From Patescibacteria group bacterium UBA1370 (GTDB lineage: Bacteria > Patescibacteriota > Microgenomatia > UBA1400 > PJMF01): a DNA stretch of 23,918 bases. The position numbers and the translations under genes were made by a program. The stretch covers positions 1-23,918 of the forward strand of contig DBRK01000032.1 in assembly GCA_002306315.1 (NCBI GenBank), written 5' to 3'. The notes under the pieces are model-generated. The model made no database searches. It saw only the letters and a list, made by a program, of their open reading frames with translations, and was not told where the DNA came from. Of the stretch, positions 1 through 8,095 are shown piece after piece. Positions within the stretch are counted from its first letter, which is position 1; every line of letters begins with the position of its first letter.

Positions 1-395
1 TTCTGGCAGTATTGCTGGCCATTGTGTTGGTAGCTATCAACCCAGCCCGGCAGTTTTCTCAGGCCAATGACACCAAGCGTTCTAGCGATGTCAACGCAAT
101 CCTAAACGCCATTCACCAATATATGGCGGATAACCAGGACCAAGTTCCTCCGGGAATTGTTGAAACTCCCGCTGATGTCGGTTCAACCGAGCTCTGTGGC
201 GCGCTGGTGACTGCTTACATCGCTGCTCTGCCTACAGATCCGCTGTCTTCCTTGAACGGTGATCCCATGCCTTCTGACTGTGCTGCAGCCGTTGAGACCG
301 GATACCAAGTGTCCGTCAGTGCTGCTGACAGGAGAATTACCGTTGCCGCACCTCTGACCGAGGTTGCTGCAGAAGACATTACTGTCACTCGGTAA
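1..395 (+). CDS. Type IV pilin-like protein, 5' end cut by the window
   Basis: The reading frame is open from the first bases of the window (codons in phase from base 3) to the TAA at 393-395, so the true start lies outside. The visible protein begins with a hydrophobic stretch (LAVLLAIVLVAINPARQF), the C-terminal half of a type IV pilin N-terminal helix. It continues with a polar helix (ANDTKRSSDVNAILNAIHQY) and a globular part with two cysteines that could form the usual pilin disulfide. In this family a prepilin peptidase removes a short leader just before the hydrophobic helix, which packs into the pilus core. The leader and conserved Phe/Glu are not visible. It could be a pilus subunit or a pseudopilin; the visible part does not decide. 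A strong terminator follows at once, so it is the last gene of its operon. Confidence 0.85.
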   Translation, partial: LAVLLAIVLVAINPARQFSQANDTKRSSDVNAILNAIHQYMADNQDQVPPGIVETPADVGSTELCGALVTAYIAALPTDPLSSLNGDPMPSDCAAAVETGYQVSVSAADRRITVAAPLTEVAAEDITVTR

Positions 396-412
396 TAAAT
401 CGCAAAGAAATC

Positions 413-441
413 AAAAAGGCCCGTTTCGGCGGGCCTTTTTT
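413..441. terminator. Bidirectional intrinsic terminator
   Basis: The stem is GGCCCG (418-423) paired with CGGGCC (430-435) around a six-base loop. It is extended by A-T pairs and flanked by A5 on the left and T6 on the right, so it can work on both strands. It lies between the pilin gene stop and the end of the leftward methyltransferase gene. Confidence 0.9.
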
Positions 442-445
442 GTTG

Positions 446-982
446 TTATTCTTTTATATATAAATAGATGTTTTTCTCAACTGTTTTTGGTTTCCAATTG
501 GGAAAACTAAAATTGTTGGAGATTATCCTGGTTCCGGGTTTAGTATGTTTCAGCAACTGAGTCTCCAAGTTCTTCATGATATTGCTGGCGCCATAAATCA
601 TGATGACGGAATAGCGGCTAAAGTCAGCATTCCAGAAATTGTGAGTGTGCACAGAGGCAAGATTGCTAAGCCGCTCAGCTCTGATCCGTCGATGCGATTG
701 GTGTACCAGTAGCGGATTAATCTCATATCCTTCAACCGATACCCCTTTCCTGGCTACTGCCAGGACTAGTTCACCATCGCCGGAGCCAAGATCGGCCACT
801 CTGTCGCCAGGCTTTAGTTTTGCTAATTTGATCATTGTTTCAATTGCTTCAGGTGTGCTGGGGACAAAAACTGGTCCGGTCAGAACCGGCACACTTTGGA
901 TAATTTGTTTGGCTAAATAAAGGACAAAAGCAGAAACTAGAAAACCGGAAATTACAGAACCCAGTAAATAATGGGTAACCAT
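446..982 (-). CDS. Membrane-anchored SAM-dependent methyltransferase, FAM173/ATPSC-KMT-like
   Basis: This 178-residue protein has one N-terminal membrane segment (about residues 5-25) followed by a class I methyltransferase domain. Motif I is DLGSGDGELV (64-73) and the acidic loop is GYEINP (85-90). The later pattern of IMIYGASNIMKNLE, PGTRII and a final NFSFPNWKP matches the FAM173 family, whose eukaryotic members methylate a lysine of the ATP synthase c subunit. Both that family and this protein have an N-terminal membrane anchor followed by a compact methyltransferase. The substrate here is unknown; a membrane-associated lysine is an inference. Upstream, TGCTACAAT (extended -10 form) ends 8 bases before the ATG, suggesting a leaderless transcript separate from the rhomboid gene 39 bases upstream. 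Confidence 0.75.
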   Translation of the reverse strand: MVTHYLLGSVISGFLVSAFVLYLAKQIIQSVPVLTGPVFVPSTPEAIETMIKLAKLKPGDRVADLGSGDGELVLAVARKGVSVEGYEINPLLVHQSHRRIRAERLSNLASVHTHNFWNADFSRYSVIMIYGASNIMKNLETQLLKHTKPGTRIISNNFSFPNWKPKTVEKNIYLYIKE

Positions 983-1021
983 CTATTTATATTGTAGCAC
1001 CGTGACATAAACTAGAGTGAC

Positions 1022-1681
1022 TCATGCCTCTTGTGCGGAAACGATTGCCGGCCGGAAGAATAAGGCTAAGAAGACCCCAGCCAAGAAACCGCCGATATGC
1101 GCAAAATAAGCAACACCGTTTGCTTCCAGACTGACAGCACCAAAGCCTTGCAGTAGCTGAAAGACAATCCAGAAGAAAAGCATCACATAAGCAGGCACGG
1201 TTGCTTGTTTGAGAATAAAACCAATGGGTATGATGACATCAACCCTCTGACGAGGGAACAAAACCAAATACCCGCCCAACACCCCGGCAATAGCCCCAGA
1301 AGCCCCGACTATCGGCACCGCAGAGTCAGCAGTGAGGAAAACTTGCAGCAGCATGGCAATAGTGCCTGTCAGCAAATAAAAAGCCAGATAGGAGATATGA
1401 CCAAAAATATCTTCCAAATTAGTTCCAAAAACATACAGGAAGAGCATATTGCCAAAGAGATGCAGCAAGCTGCCATGGATAAACATACTCGAGAAGATGC
1501 TGTACAAATTATTCCCTCTAATGATGTCAAAAGGTACTGCCGCGTAGGTAGCAATAAACTCAGACAGTTCCGGAAGGGAAAGCGTAAAGGAATACGCAAA
1601 TATCAAGATATTGGCTATGAGCAGCGAATAATTGACCAGCGGAAAGGTTTCCGGTTCGCGGTGGTCTCTCAGGGGTATCAT
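1022..1681 (-). CDS. Rhomboid family intramembrane serine protease
   Basis: This 219-residue protein has six or more hydrophobic segments. The catalytic serine is in GASG (Ser128) and the catalytic histidine in AHIGGF (His195). The conserved HLFGNM motif (74-79) supplies the Asn (78) and His expected in the second helix, and the first loop resembles the family's L1 region. Rhomboids cleave transmembrane segments of membrane proteins within the bilayer; the substrate cannot be inferred here, although many type I membrane proteins are encoded in this window. The gene lies 87 bases downstream of the bactofilin-like gene on the same strand and may be co-transcribed. The ATG at 1681 is preceded by only a weak AGGG and no clear promoter. 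Confidence 0.9.
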   Translation of the reverse strand: MIPLRDHREPETFPLVNYSLLIANILIFAYSFTLSLPELSEFIATYAAVPFDIIRGNNLYSIFSSMFIHGSLLHLFGNMLFLYVFGTNLEDIFGHISYLAFYLLTGTIAMLLQVFLTADSAVPIVGASGAIAGVLGGYLVLFPRQRVDVIIPIGFILKQATVPAYVMLFFWIVFQLLQGFGAVSLEANGVAYFAHIGGFLAGVFLALFFRPAIVSAQEA

Positions 1682-1768
1682 ATCCCTAAATCTATTAGAT
1701 TTCGGACACAGACCTGACAGAGCAGAGTAAACAAACCGTAAACTTCTGATTTAGCTTAACCGGCAAGA

Positions 1769-2935
1769 TTACTTCCGGGAAGGCAGCAATCTTGCTTTGT
1801 AAACCACAATGGCTCCCAACCCGGCCAGGGTTCCGAGGACAGAGACAAAGAAACTCAGGATAGGCACCAATTGCAGCAGGTAATAAACGCCCAAGCCCAG
1901 CGCCAAAGTCAGGAAGAGGCTCAGTCCCCAACCAAAACGTCCTGTCAGCCACTGGCCAAGAGCCAAGCCAACGACCAGCTTAGTCAGGTAGAGGTCAATG
2001 AAGAAGAATAACAGCAGCAAGAATGCCAGGGGAATACCAAGAATTGTGAACAAAAGCATGAAAAACAGCGGTCCCACCAACAAAAAGGCAACAAATCCCC
2101 ATAAGACACTTGCCAGCGGCCGTTCGCTCAGGGTGTCTGCAACTCCTGTACTAACTTTTGGCAGGAAGTAAAGCAAGAGCGCTCCAACCACCATGGCAGA
2201 AAGATACGACCAAATTTTGAGGCCGGTATGAGCTCCAGACCAAGCTGCACCAAGATCACGCGCCGGTTTGCTCAAATCCTCCGTGCCTTTGGAAAGAACT
2301 TCCTTAATTGTCCCAGAAATGCTGGCAGCTGGTGAAATATTGGTGTCAGCTGAAGTCGGGTAACTCAAGTCGCCGGCAATGCTGGCGTTTGGACCAATCT
2401 GCAAGCTTTCTACACCCGCTAGTACCTCGCCCTGCACCGGGGCATTGATGACTGCAGACCCAGCGCCAATCAGCAGGTCTCGGCCGATGGGAGCGCGATT
2501 AGTGATGTTGCCGCCGGCAGTCAACAGGCTGCCACCGATACTGCTTTCAGAATCTATAGTGATGCTGCCGCCGGCCAATGTTGCTCCTTTGGCAATTTCT
2601 GCATTGTTTACCAGGATTGAGCCGCCCGCAGCCCGGACATCTTGTCCCACCGAGCCGGATAATATCAAATTTCCTCCAGCAGCCAGAACGTCCCCGGTCA
2701 CAGTGCCATTAATTTCCACACTGCCGCCGGCTGCGTAGACATCACCCTCGACAGTGCCATTGATAGTCACGCTCTCCGCAGCGATAAACAAATCTTCGCC
2801 AATCACCTCGTCTTCATTCACCACAGCAGTAGTTTTTCCGGTGATAACTCGAGCTTCCGCTGGCTGAGGCAACAACAATGGGATACAGAGGAGGGGAAAT
2901 AGCAAGAGGGAAGCGGAGAGTTTATGGATGTTCAT
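1769..2935 (-). CDS. Secreted/membrane bactofilin-like beta-helix protein
   Basis: The protein has 388 residues from the ATG at 2935, which directly starts a signal peptide (MNIHKLSASLLLFPLLCIPL, then an Ala-rich cleavage area). An upstream GTG at 2980 has no ribosome-binding site and lies upstream of the predicted promoter's -35 box. Residues about 50-190 are imperfect 18-20 residue repeats of the form NGTVxGDVxAAGGSVxI, the polymer-forming (bactofilin-type) right-handed beta-helix pattern. Residues about 230-385 hold four or more membrane segments. Bactofilins are usually cytosolic polymers; this layout places the helix outside the membrane. It may scaffold the envelope; the function is not established. 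It is first in a leftward group with rhomboid and methyltransferase. Confidence 0.8.
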   Translation of the reverse strand: MNIHKLSASLLLFPLLCIPLLLPQPAEARVITGKTTAVVNEDEVIGEDLFIAAESVTINGTVEGDVYAAGGSVEINGTVTGDVLAAGGNLILSGSVGQDVRAAGGSILVNNAEIAKGATLAGGSITIDSESSIGGSLLTAGGNITNRAPIGRDLLIGAGSAVINAPVQGEVLAGVESLQIGPNASIAGDLSYPTSADTNISPAASISGTIKEVLSKGTEDLSKPARDLGAAWSGAHTGLKIWSYLSAMVVGALLLYFLPKVSTGVADTLSERPLASVLWGFVAFLLVGPLFFMLLFTILGIPLAFLLLLFFFIDLYLTKLVVGLALGQWLTGRFGWGLSLFLTLALGLGVYYLLQLVPILSFFVSVLGTLAGLGAIVVYKARLLPSRK

Positions 2936-2944
2936 ATGAGATTG

Positions 2945-2973
2945 AGTATAAAATGTTGGATAATTGTCCGCAA
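2945..2973 (-). promoter_or_regulatory. Promoter of the bactofilin-like gene (leaderless type)
   Basis: On the minus strand TTGCGG (2973-2968), a 17-base spacer and TATACT (2950-2945) are followed 9 bases later by the ATG at 2935. The expected transcription start falls within about 3 bases of the ATG, and no Shine-Dalgarno sequence is present. Confidence 0.65.
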
Positions 2974-3159
2974 GAGGCACGCTATAAGCGTATATCTGAG
3001 AGCAAAGGTGCTTCTCTAATGTCTCACTCCGGGCAGCACCAGTAACCCATAACTATTGATATTTACTGTATTTTATTGTATAATAAAGTATTATTAAGGT
3101 AACGTAAGACTTTAGTAATAATTTACTTCTTGTACCTATTTCCTGCCCGGGAAGGTAGA

Positions 3160-4221
3160 ATGAAAAAATTTGCAATAGGCGCCGTCGTTTTGATGATGGC
3201 TTTTTTTGTGGGGATGGGGGTTGTCGGTGTCGGTACAGTGAATGCAGGCAACCATGGTGGTGGAAATTCTCAGAAAAATCACAAAGTCAGTATTTGTCAT
3301 GCTAAGGGCTCAAAGCAAAAAGCTTTCGAGAAGATTTCTGTTGATAAAAATTCAATCATAAATAGTCCAATAGATGGTCATGGTAGACATAAAAATGACA
3401 TTATTCCTTCCTTTAAATACGAAATAAATATCCGAGGTAAAAAGGAAACCAAAGAATATCTTGGCAAGAACTGGTCCAAAGAAAATCAGAGAATCTGGGA
3501 AAACGATTGCAAAGTGCCTGCCAAACCAGATCCAATCAACTGCAAATGGGGTGATTTTGGTCAATGTCACTATTTTGATGAAGATGCCCAGTGTGGATGG
3601 GGCAAACAGTTTCGTTCAGTAGTTCAAGAAGCCAAGCATGGCGGCAAACAATGCCGAGGTGACAAGTGGAAGCTCTGTTTCACTAAATGTGAAGATTCCG
3701 GAAATGGTGGGGCAAGTCCTACCCCGAGTCCAACTGCCTCTCCTAGCCCATCGCCAGACAACCCACCCATCGGCGGCGTCGATGATGGCAAGTCAGCCCG
3801 CTCTTCCCGGATGTGGCTGGAAAGCCTGACCTGCGAGGATTTGAGAGTCCGAGCTAAGGTAGAGGTGAAATTTGAAGACAATCCTGATGACGATGTCCAG
3901 GTAACCTTCAAATATGGCGACAAAACTGTCACCACCAAAACCGACAAAGACGGCCGGGCGGGCGCCAGCTTTGACTACACCGGCGAGGACGATATCACCG
4001 CCGAGATTGATAAGTATGGCAAAAAACATCTCAAAGTGAAGACGTTGAGCTGCGATAGTCAGGGTGATGTCTTGGGTACAGCCACAGACGGCCAGGTTCT
4101 GGCGGCCGAGACCATGGCTGAAACAGGTGTGGCCGCGGATATGCTCATGTCTGTGTTAGGATTAGAAGGAGTGGTTTCTACAGCTGTAGGCGCCCTCCTT
4201 TATGCAAAAAAGAGGCAGTAA
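3160..4221 (+). CDS. Secreted surface protein with TSP1-like module and C-terminal sorting signal
   Basis: The protein has 353 residues from the ATG at 3160, chosen because GGAAGG lies 7 bases upstream and a signal peptide follows (residues 1-29, ending VNAG). An ATG ten codons upstream lacks both. In order: an ICHAKGS...GHGRHKNDIIP region (44-83), a motif recurrent in secreted CPR-type proteins; a six-cysteine module (Cys128, 136, 145, 165, 173, 177) with CKWGDFGQC, CGWGKQ and GGKQCRG, resembling a thrombospondin type 1 repeat; a Pro/Ser/Thr linker (186-200); an Ig-like domain (218-300); then MAETG (319-323), a hydrophobic segment (324-349) and KKRQ, the layout of a sortase sorting signal. 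The sortase gene overlaps the 3' end by 20 bases. It is probably anchored to the cell surface; the ligand is unknown. Confidence 0.8.
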   Translation: MKKFAIGAVVLMMAFFVGMGVVGVGTVNAGNHGGGNSQKNHKVSICHAKGSKQKAFEKISVDKNSIINSPIDGHGRHKNDIIPSFKYEINIRGKKETKEYLGKNWSKENQRIWENDCKVPAKPDPINCKWGDFGQCHYFDEDAQCGWGKQFRSVVQEAKHGGKQCRGDKWKLCFTKCEDSGNGGASPTPSPTASPSPSPDNPPIGGVDDGKSARSSRMWLESLTCEDLRVRAKVEVKFEDNPDDDVQVTFKYGDKTVTTKTDKDGRAGASFDYTGEDDITAEIDKYGKKHLKVKTLSCDSQGDVLGTATDGQVLAAETMAETGVAADMLMSVLGLEGVVSTAVGALLYAKKRQ

Positions 4222-4798
4222 TCCTTCACCATCAGAAGAAAATAAGAGCTCAGGCAAGTGGTTCCTTCGGGAGCTGCTGCCTGAGCTTTTGCTTGGCATA
4301 GGTATCTTTTCATTATTGGTGTCCGGTGTGCATTGGCACCTGAAAAACCGGGCGCTTAGCTTGGATGCAGAGCTAGTCAGGACTTATCAGCAACAGCCGC
4401 AAAAACAGGAAGTTATTCCGGTTCATATTGAGATCCCCTGGTTTGTTGATGTGCCGATAGATGAGGAAATTTACGACAACGGCAATTGGACGATTTCTGA
4501 AAACAACGCTTCTTATCTTTCCCAATCCGCCCGACCCGGCGAGAACGGCAATGTAATTATTTATGGACATAATAAAAGGGAAATTCTCGGCAATATCAGA
4601 GCCTTAAAAGGTGGAGAGACCATCACATTGACACTTTCAGACGGCAGTACCCGTGATTATGTGGTTGATTTTCTGAAAGAGGTCTCACCAACGGAGGTGC
4701 AATATCTGCACCCTACCGACACTGAGACACTGACGATTTACACTTGTTCTGGTTGGTTGGACAGCAAACGGTTTATTGTGCAAGCTAAACCTGTTTAG
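4202..4798 (+). CDS. Sortase (transpeptidase), membrane anchored
   Basis: This 198-residue protein has an N-terminal membrane segment (about 28-44) and a sortase domain (75-198). The catalytic residues are visible: His123 in IIYGHN, Cys182 in LTIYTCSG and Arg190 in SKRFIV. Sortases cut a C-terminal sorting motif between Thr and Gly and transfer the protein to a cell-surface acceptor. The gene starts inside the last codons of the MAETG-bearing surface protein gene and has no good ribosome-binding site, so translation is probably coupled and that protein is its likely substrate. The domain looks closer to class D/E than class A/B sortases, but the class is not certain by eye. The acceptor in this cell envelope is unknown. 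Confidence 0.88.
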   Translation: MQKRGSNPSPSEENKSSGKWFLRELLPELLLGIGIFSLLVSGVHWHLKNRALSLDAELVRTYQQQPQKQEVIPVHIEIPWFVDVPIDEEIYDNGNWTISENNASYLSQSARPGENGNVIIYGHNKREILGNIRALKGGETITLTLSDGSTRDYVVDFLKEVSPTEVQYLHPTDTETLTIYTCSGWLDSKRFIVQAKPV

Positions 4799-5092
4799 AT
4801 CTAGCGGGACGTCCAGAAGCTTCCAAAAACTAGACATCATAATATTTATTCTAGTACTCAAAATCCTTTCCAATAGTTTTTATTATAGGAAAATATTTGT
4901 GACTTAGCTTACTAATTTAAGATTTATTAAGTAATTGTGTAAAGAAATGGCAAGAAAATGATTAAACCTGAAAAACTTTTCACATAATCTGGAAACCAAT
5001 ACAATTTCTGAGGCTACTAGAATGTTATTAACATATTTTTCTTACAATATTCTTGTTCCTTTTATGTAGAGCCCTGTTAGAAACTTATCTGT
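4799..5092 (+). promoter_or_regulatory. AT-rich intergenic region with candidate promoter and 13-bp palindrome
   Basis: No gene is visible in these 294 bases. TTTTCA, a 17-base spacer and TACAAT (about 4978-5006) form a possible promoter. A second TACAAT is at 5043-5048. A perfect palindrome ATGTTA-T-TAACAT lies at 5022-5034 between the two and could be an operator. No terminator for the sortase operon is seen, so read-through into the repeat-protein genes is possible. Confidence 0.35.
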
Positions 5093-6844
5093 ATGTTATA
5101 CAGAGCCTCTACACACGGCAATCAACTCCAAAAATATTTCATTATCACCCTATTTGCAATGACCACGGCCGCTGTTTTGACAGCGGCTTTTTCGGTGAAC
5201 CATGTTGTCACTATTTCCGCTGAAGAAGAGTTGCCCGACAAAGACGCACTCACAACCAGCATCAAGTCCCAAGCTAATGAGGAAGTAAAAAACAGTCTTT
5301 CCGGATCTTCTTCTGGTTCCAGCACTAATGTCACCAACACTGGCGATGACGCTGAAGTCAGCAATTCCAATGAATCCAACACCGACGCCTCCGTCAACAA
5401 TACAAATACTGCCAATGTATCCCAAACCATCAATGCTGATGCTAACACTGGATACAACGAAGCCAGCCGCAATATCAGTTTTGGCGGCAATGCTGGGGTC
5501 ATCAACACGGGTGATGCTTCTGTGAATGTCATCGGAGTGGTTAATGCCAATAGCAACACCACCGGTATTAACGGCGGCGGCGGATATGGTTCTGGAGAAA
5601 CCGACATCGTTAACACTGGAGACGATTTTTCTTCCAACACATCGAATAGCAACAACACTAGGATTGCTGGCACCAACAACAATTCAGCGACTATTTACCA
5701 AGCAGCCAACACCTCGGCCAATACTGGCAATAACGTCGCAGACCGCAATATTAGCTTTGGCGGCAGCGCCGGGGTGATTAATACCGGCAACGCTTACACG
5801 ACCGTAAGTTTTCTGACCACTGCTAACCAATCGGTGATGATTATTGGCGGTATTGATGATGGCAGAGGTGGACCTGGCAGCGGCGCCACCATTATCACCA
5901 CCGGTGATCGGTACCGCGGCCGGATGGGGCAATCCACCACCACCAATATTGATGTCAACAATCACAACACCGCAGTACTCAACCAGAATACGAATGTCGT
6001 CGCGGACACCGGCTACAATGACTCAAGCCGGGGGATTTCCAAAGGCGGTGATGCCGGGGTCATCAACACTGGTGATGCTAGGATCAGTCTTTACTTACTG
6101 GCAGAAGCCAATAACAACAGTACCGAAATTGACGGCTCTTATTACCCATATTACTCGCCGCTGAGTGTAGTAAATACCGGCGAAAACAGTGAATTTTCTT
6201 CTGAAACAGAGACTGACACAGATATTAAGGTCAATAACAACAACACCGCTTCTGTCAATCAAACAGCCGACCTGATTGCCAACACCGGCCACAACACGGC
6301 TAACCGCAACATTAGTTTTGGCGGCAATGCCGGGGTCATCAACACTGGTGATGCGGTAATCGAAGCCTGCATGGTGGCTGACGTCAACAACAACGACACC
6401 CAGATTGCTTACGCAGTCGGCGGTGTTGATCACACCCCAACTCCTTGGCCTTCAACCACACCCACACCTACCTCGACTACTGACCCCGGTGGTTCCCACG
6501 ACCCGACAGCTACACCAACACCGAAACCCAGCAACAACTCAAATAACAACAATAGTGACAGCGATGGCCAAGGCGGTCACAACTCAAGCTCCAACTCAGA
6601 TAACTCCGACGACAGCAGCAATAGCGAAGGCATTGCACCCCAGGCAGAGGAGCGCACTTTAGGCAGGGGTGGCATTAACTTAGACCCTGGTGAGGTCCTT
6701 GGCACGATCCACGAAATCATTCCTGAAACCTTTGCGGCGGCCGGCAGTTTGAATTGGATCGGCCTGCTCAAAGCTTTCGCAGTCTTAGGTCTGGGCTACA
6801 CGCTCGGGTCCTACAGACAATCTAAGTTTCGCAGTACAAATTAA
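5093..6844 (+). CDS. Secreted Asn/Thr-rich NTGDD/TGDA repeat protein with C-terminal anchor
   Basis: This 583-residue protein has an N-terminal hydrophobic signal segment (about 15-36). It carries four repeats of 80-95 residues (roughly 79-158, 172-247, 266-345, 358-437). Each begins near NTGD, runs through NNxNTAxVxQ, then TGxNxAxRNISFGG, and ends AGVINTGDA. A Pro/Thr linker and an Asn/Ser-rich stretch (448-515) follow. The C terminus has EVLG (534-537), IPETF (543-547), a hydrophobic helix (552-573) and a basic tail, resembling a degenerate sortase signal. The alternating pattern suggests a beta-solenoid or amyloid-like fibre, an inference. No clear ribosome-binding site precedes the ATG. 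The next gene starts 33 bases downstream and encodes related repeats. It is probably a cell-surface adhesin or layer component. Confidence 0.7.
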   Translation: MLYRASTHGNQLQKYFIITLFAMTTAAVLTAAFSVNHVVTISAEEELPDKDALTTSIKSQANEEVKNSLSGSSSGSSTNVTNTGDDAEVSNSNESNTDASVNNTNTANVSQTINADANTGYNEASRNISFGGNAGVINTGDASVNVIGVVNANSNTTGINGGGGYGSGETDIVNTGDDFSSNTSNSNNTRIAGTNNNSATIYQAANTSANTGNNVADRNISFGGSAGVINTGNAYTTVSFLTTANQSVMIIGGIDDGRGGPGSGATIITTGDRYRGRMGQSTTTNIDVNNHNTAVLNQNTNVVADTGYNDSSRGISKGGDAGVINTGDARISLYLLAEANNNSTEIDGSYYPYYSPLSVVNTGENSEFSSETETDTDIKVNNNNTASVNQTADLIANTGHNTANRNISFGGNAGVINTGDAVIEACMVADVNNNDTQIAYAVGGVDHTPTPWPSTTPTPTSTTDPGGSHDPTATPTPKPSNNSNNNNSDSDGQGGHNSSSNSDNSDDSSNSEGIAPQAEERTLGRGGINLDPGEVLGTIHEIIPETFAAAGSLNWIGLLKAFAVLGLGYTLGSYRQSKFRSTN

Positions 6845-6877
6845 TAATTCTCAACTAGAAAGGAGGTGAAAAAATAT

Positions 6878-8065
6878 ATGAGAAGAAAAATTCAAAAGAT
6901 GCTGAAAACGTCATTCTTAGCGGCTTTAACTGTGGGTTTTGCAGTTGCAGTACCTATGGCTTACGCCTTGACCAACTCTACTTCTTTCGTCAACACCGGC
7001 GATGACGCCGTCATAGATACAGAAGCAGAGGTGGAAACAGACGTAAATGTTACCAACAGCAACACCGCCACAGTGACCCAATCGGTAGTGTCCAATGCCA
7101 ACACTGGCAACAATACTGCCAATGGCGGCATTGGTGGCAGCTCGATCACAACCGGTCAGGCTCTTGTTGGCGCAGGTGTTTCTGCTAATACCAACAGCAA
7201 CTTGACCGCTTTGGAATTCGGCGGGTCAAATTTGGCCAGCAACTTGACTGACATCGTTAATACTGGCGATGACGCACAAGTTGAAACCGAGACCGAGATA
7301 GAGACTGATGCCACGGTAAACAACACCAATAACGCTAATATTACTCAAGCAGTGGTTTCCAATGCCAATTCTGGCTTCAACGAAGCTAATGATGGTATCG
7401 GCGGTGCCTCGATTCGTTCCGGTAATGCCAACATCTTGTCAGAACTGGATGCGGATGCGAACCACAACACAACCCTGTTTGATTTCGGTTATTGGGGTAA
7501 CGGCCAGGGGCTTCTGAACGACACAATGATTACCAATACTGGTGATAATCTTGATGTCGAATCAGAGGCTGAGATGGAGACTAACGTCAATGTTGCCAAT
7601 TTCAACACCATGACTTCGCTCCAATCCATCGTGGCTAATGCCAACTCTGGTTACAACGAATCCAACGGCGGTATTGGTGGCGCTGGTATAGTGTCTGGAT
7701 CTGCAGCCATCGCTTCTGCGATGAGCGCAGCAGGCAACACCAACCTTACTGGTATCGGCGGTTCTGGACTTGGTCCGGCTTCATCTAATCTGTCAGATAT
7801 AGTCAACACTGGCGATGACCTGGAGCTAGAGAGCGAAACCGAGGTTGAGACCGACATTACCACTACTGGCACCAACACATTTGTTGGAACACAGACATAT
7901 GTCCTCTCTTCCAACAGCGGCTTCAATGAGACAACTCAAGGTATTGGGGGATCCTCTATCTTGTCCAACGGAGCTGGCACAAGCGCGCTAATGAGCACTG
8001 ACGCAAACCATAATTCCACAGTCTTTGGAATGCTTGGTTTGCTGCTCAACATGCTTGCCCTCTAG
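6878..8065 (+). CDS. Secreted NTGDD repeat protein without anchor
   Basis: The protein has 395 residues from the ATG at 6878. AGGAGGTG at 6861-6868 is the strongest Shine-Dalgarno sequence in the window; a GTG at 6866 overlaps it and is unlikely to be the start. Residues 1-31 are a signal peptide ending MAYA. Four repeats of about 90 residues follow, with VNTGDD at the start, acidic-alternating stretches such as ETEIETD, N-x-NTAxVTQ, NANTGxNxANxGIGG and ITTG. Unlike its neighbours it has no Pro/Thr linker, sorting motif or basic tail; it ends in a short hydrophobic stretch (MLGLLLNMLAL). It may be released or assembled with the anchored neighbours. Function is not established. It lies in one operon with the preceding repeat gene. 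Confidence 0.7.
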   Translation: MRRKIQKMLKTSFLAALTVGFAVAVPMAYALTNSTSFVNTGDDAVIDTEAEVETDVNVTNSNTATVTQSVVSNANTGNNTANGGIGGSSITTGQALVGAGVSANTNSNLTALEFGGSNLASNLTDIVNTGDDAQVETETEIETDATVNNTNNANITQAVVSNANSGFNEANDGIGGASIRSGNANILSELDADANHNTTLFDFGYWGNGQGLLNDTMITNTGDNLDVESEAEMETNVNVANFNTMTSLQSIVANANSGYNESNGGIGGAGIVSGSAAIASAMSAAGNTNLTGIGGSGLGPASSNLSDIVNTGDDLELESETEVETDITTTGTNTFVGTQTYVLSSNSGFNETTQGIGGSSILSNGAGTSALMSTDANHNSTVFGMLGLLLNMLAL

Positions 8066-8095
8066 GCAGCTCGTAGCATAACTTTTTCAGTATGC

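Noticed and set aside
1205..1717. 170-codon plus-strand frame across the rhomboid gene
   Set aside because: It is antisense to a clear rhomboid protease with catalytic motifs, and its translation is low-complexity polar sequence without domain features.
3130..3159. Upstream ATG for the TSP1-like protein
   Set aside because: The ATG at 3160 has a good Shine-Dalgarno sequence and directly starts a signal peptide; the upstream ten codons (MYLFPAREGR) do not fit one.
5122..5682. Long open frame on the minus strand opposite the first repeat protein (186 codons)
   Set aside because: It mirrors the repetitive Asn/Thr/Gly codons of the real gene, has no ribosome-binding site or recognisable domain, and similar mirror frames occur along all three repeat genes.
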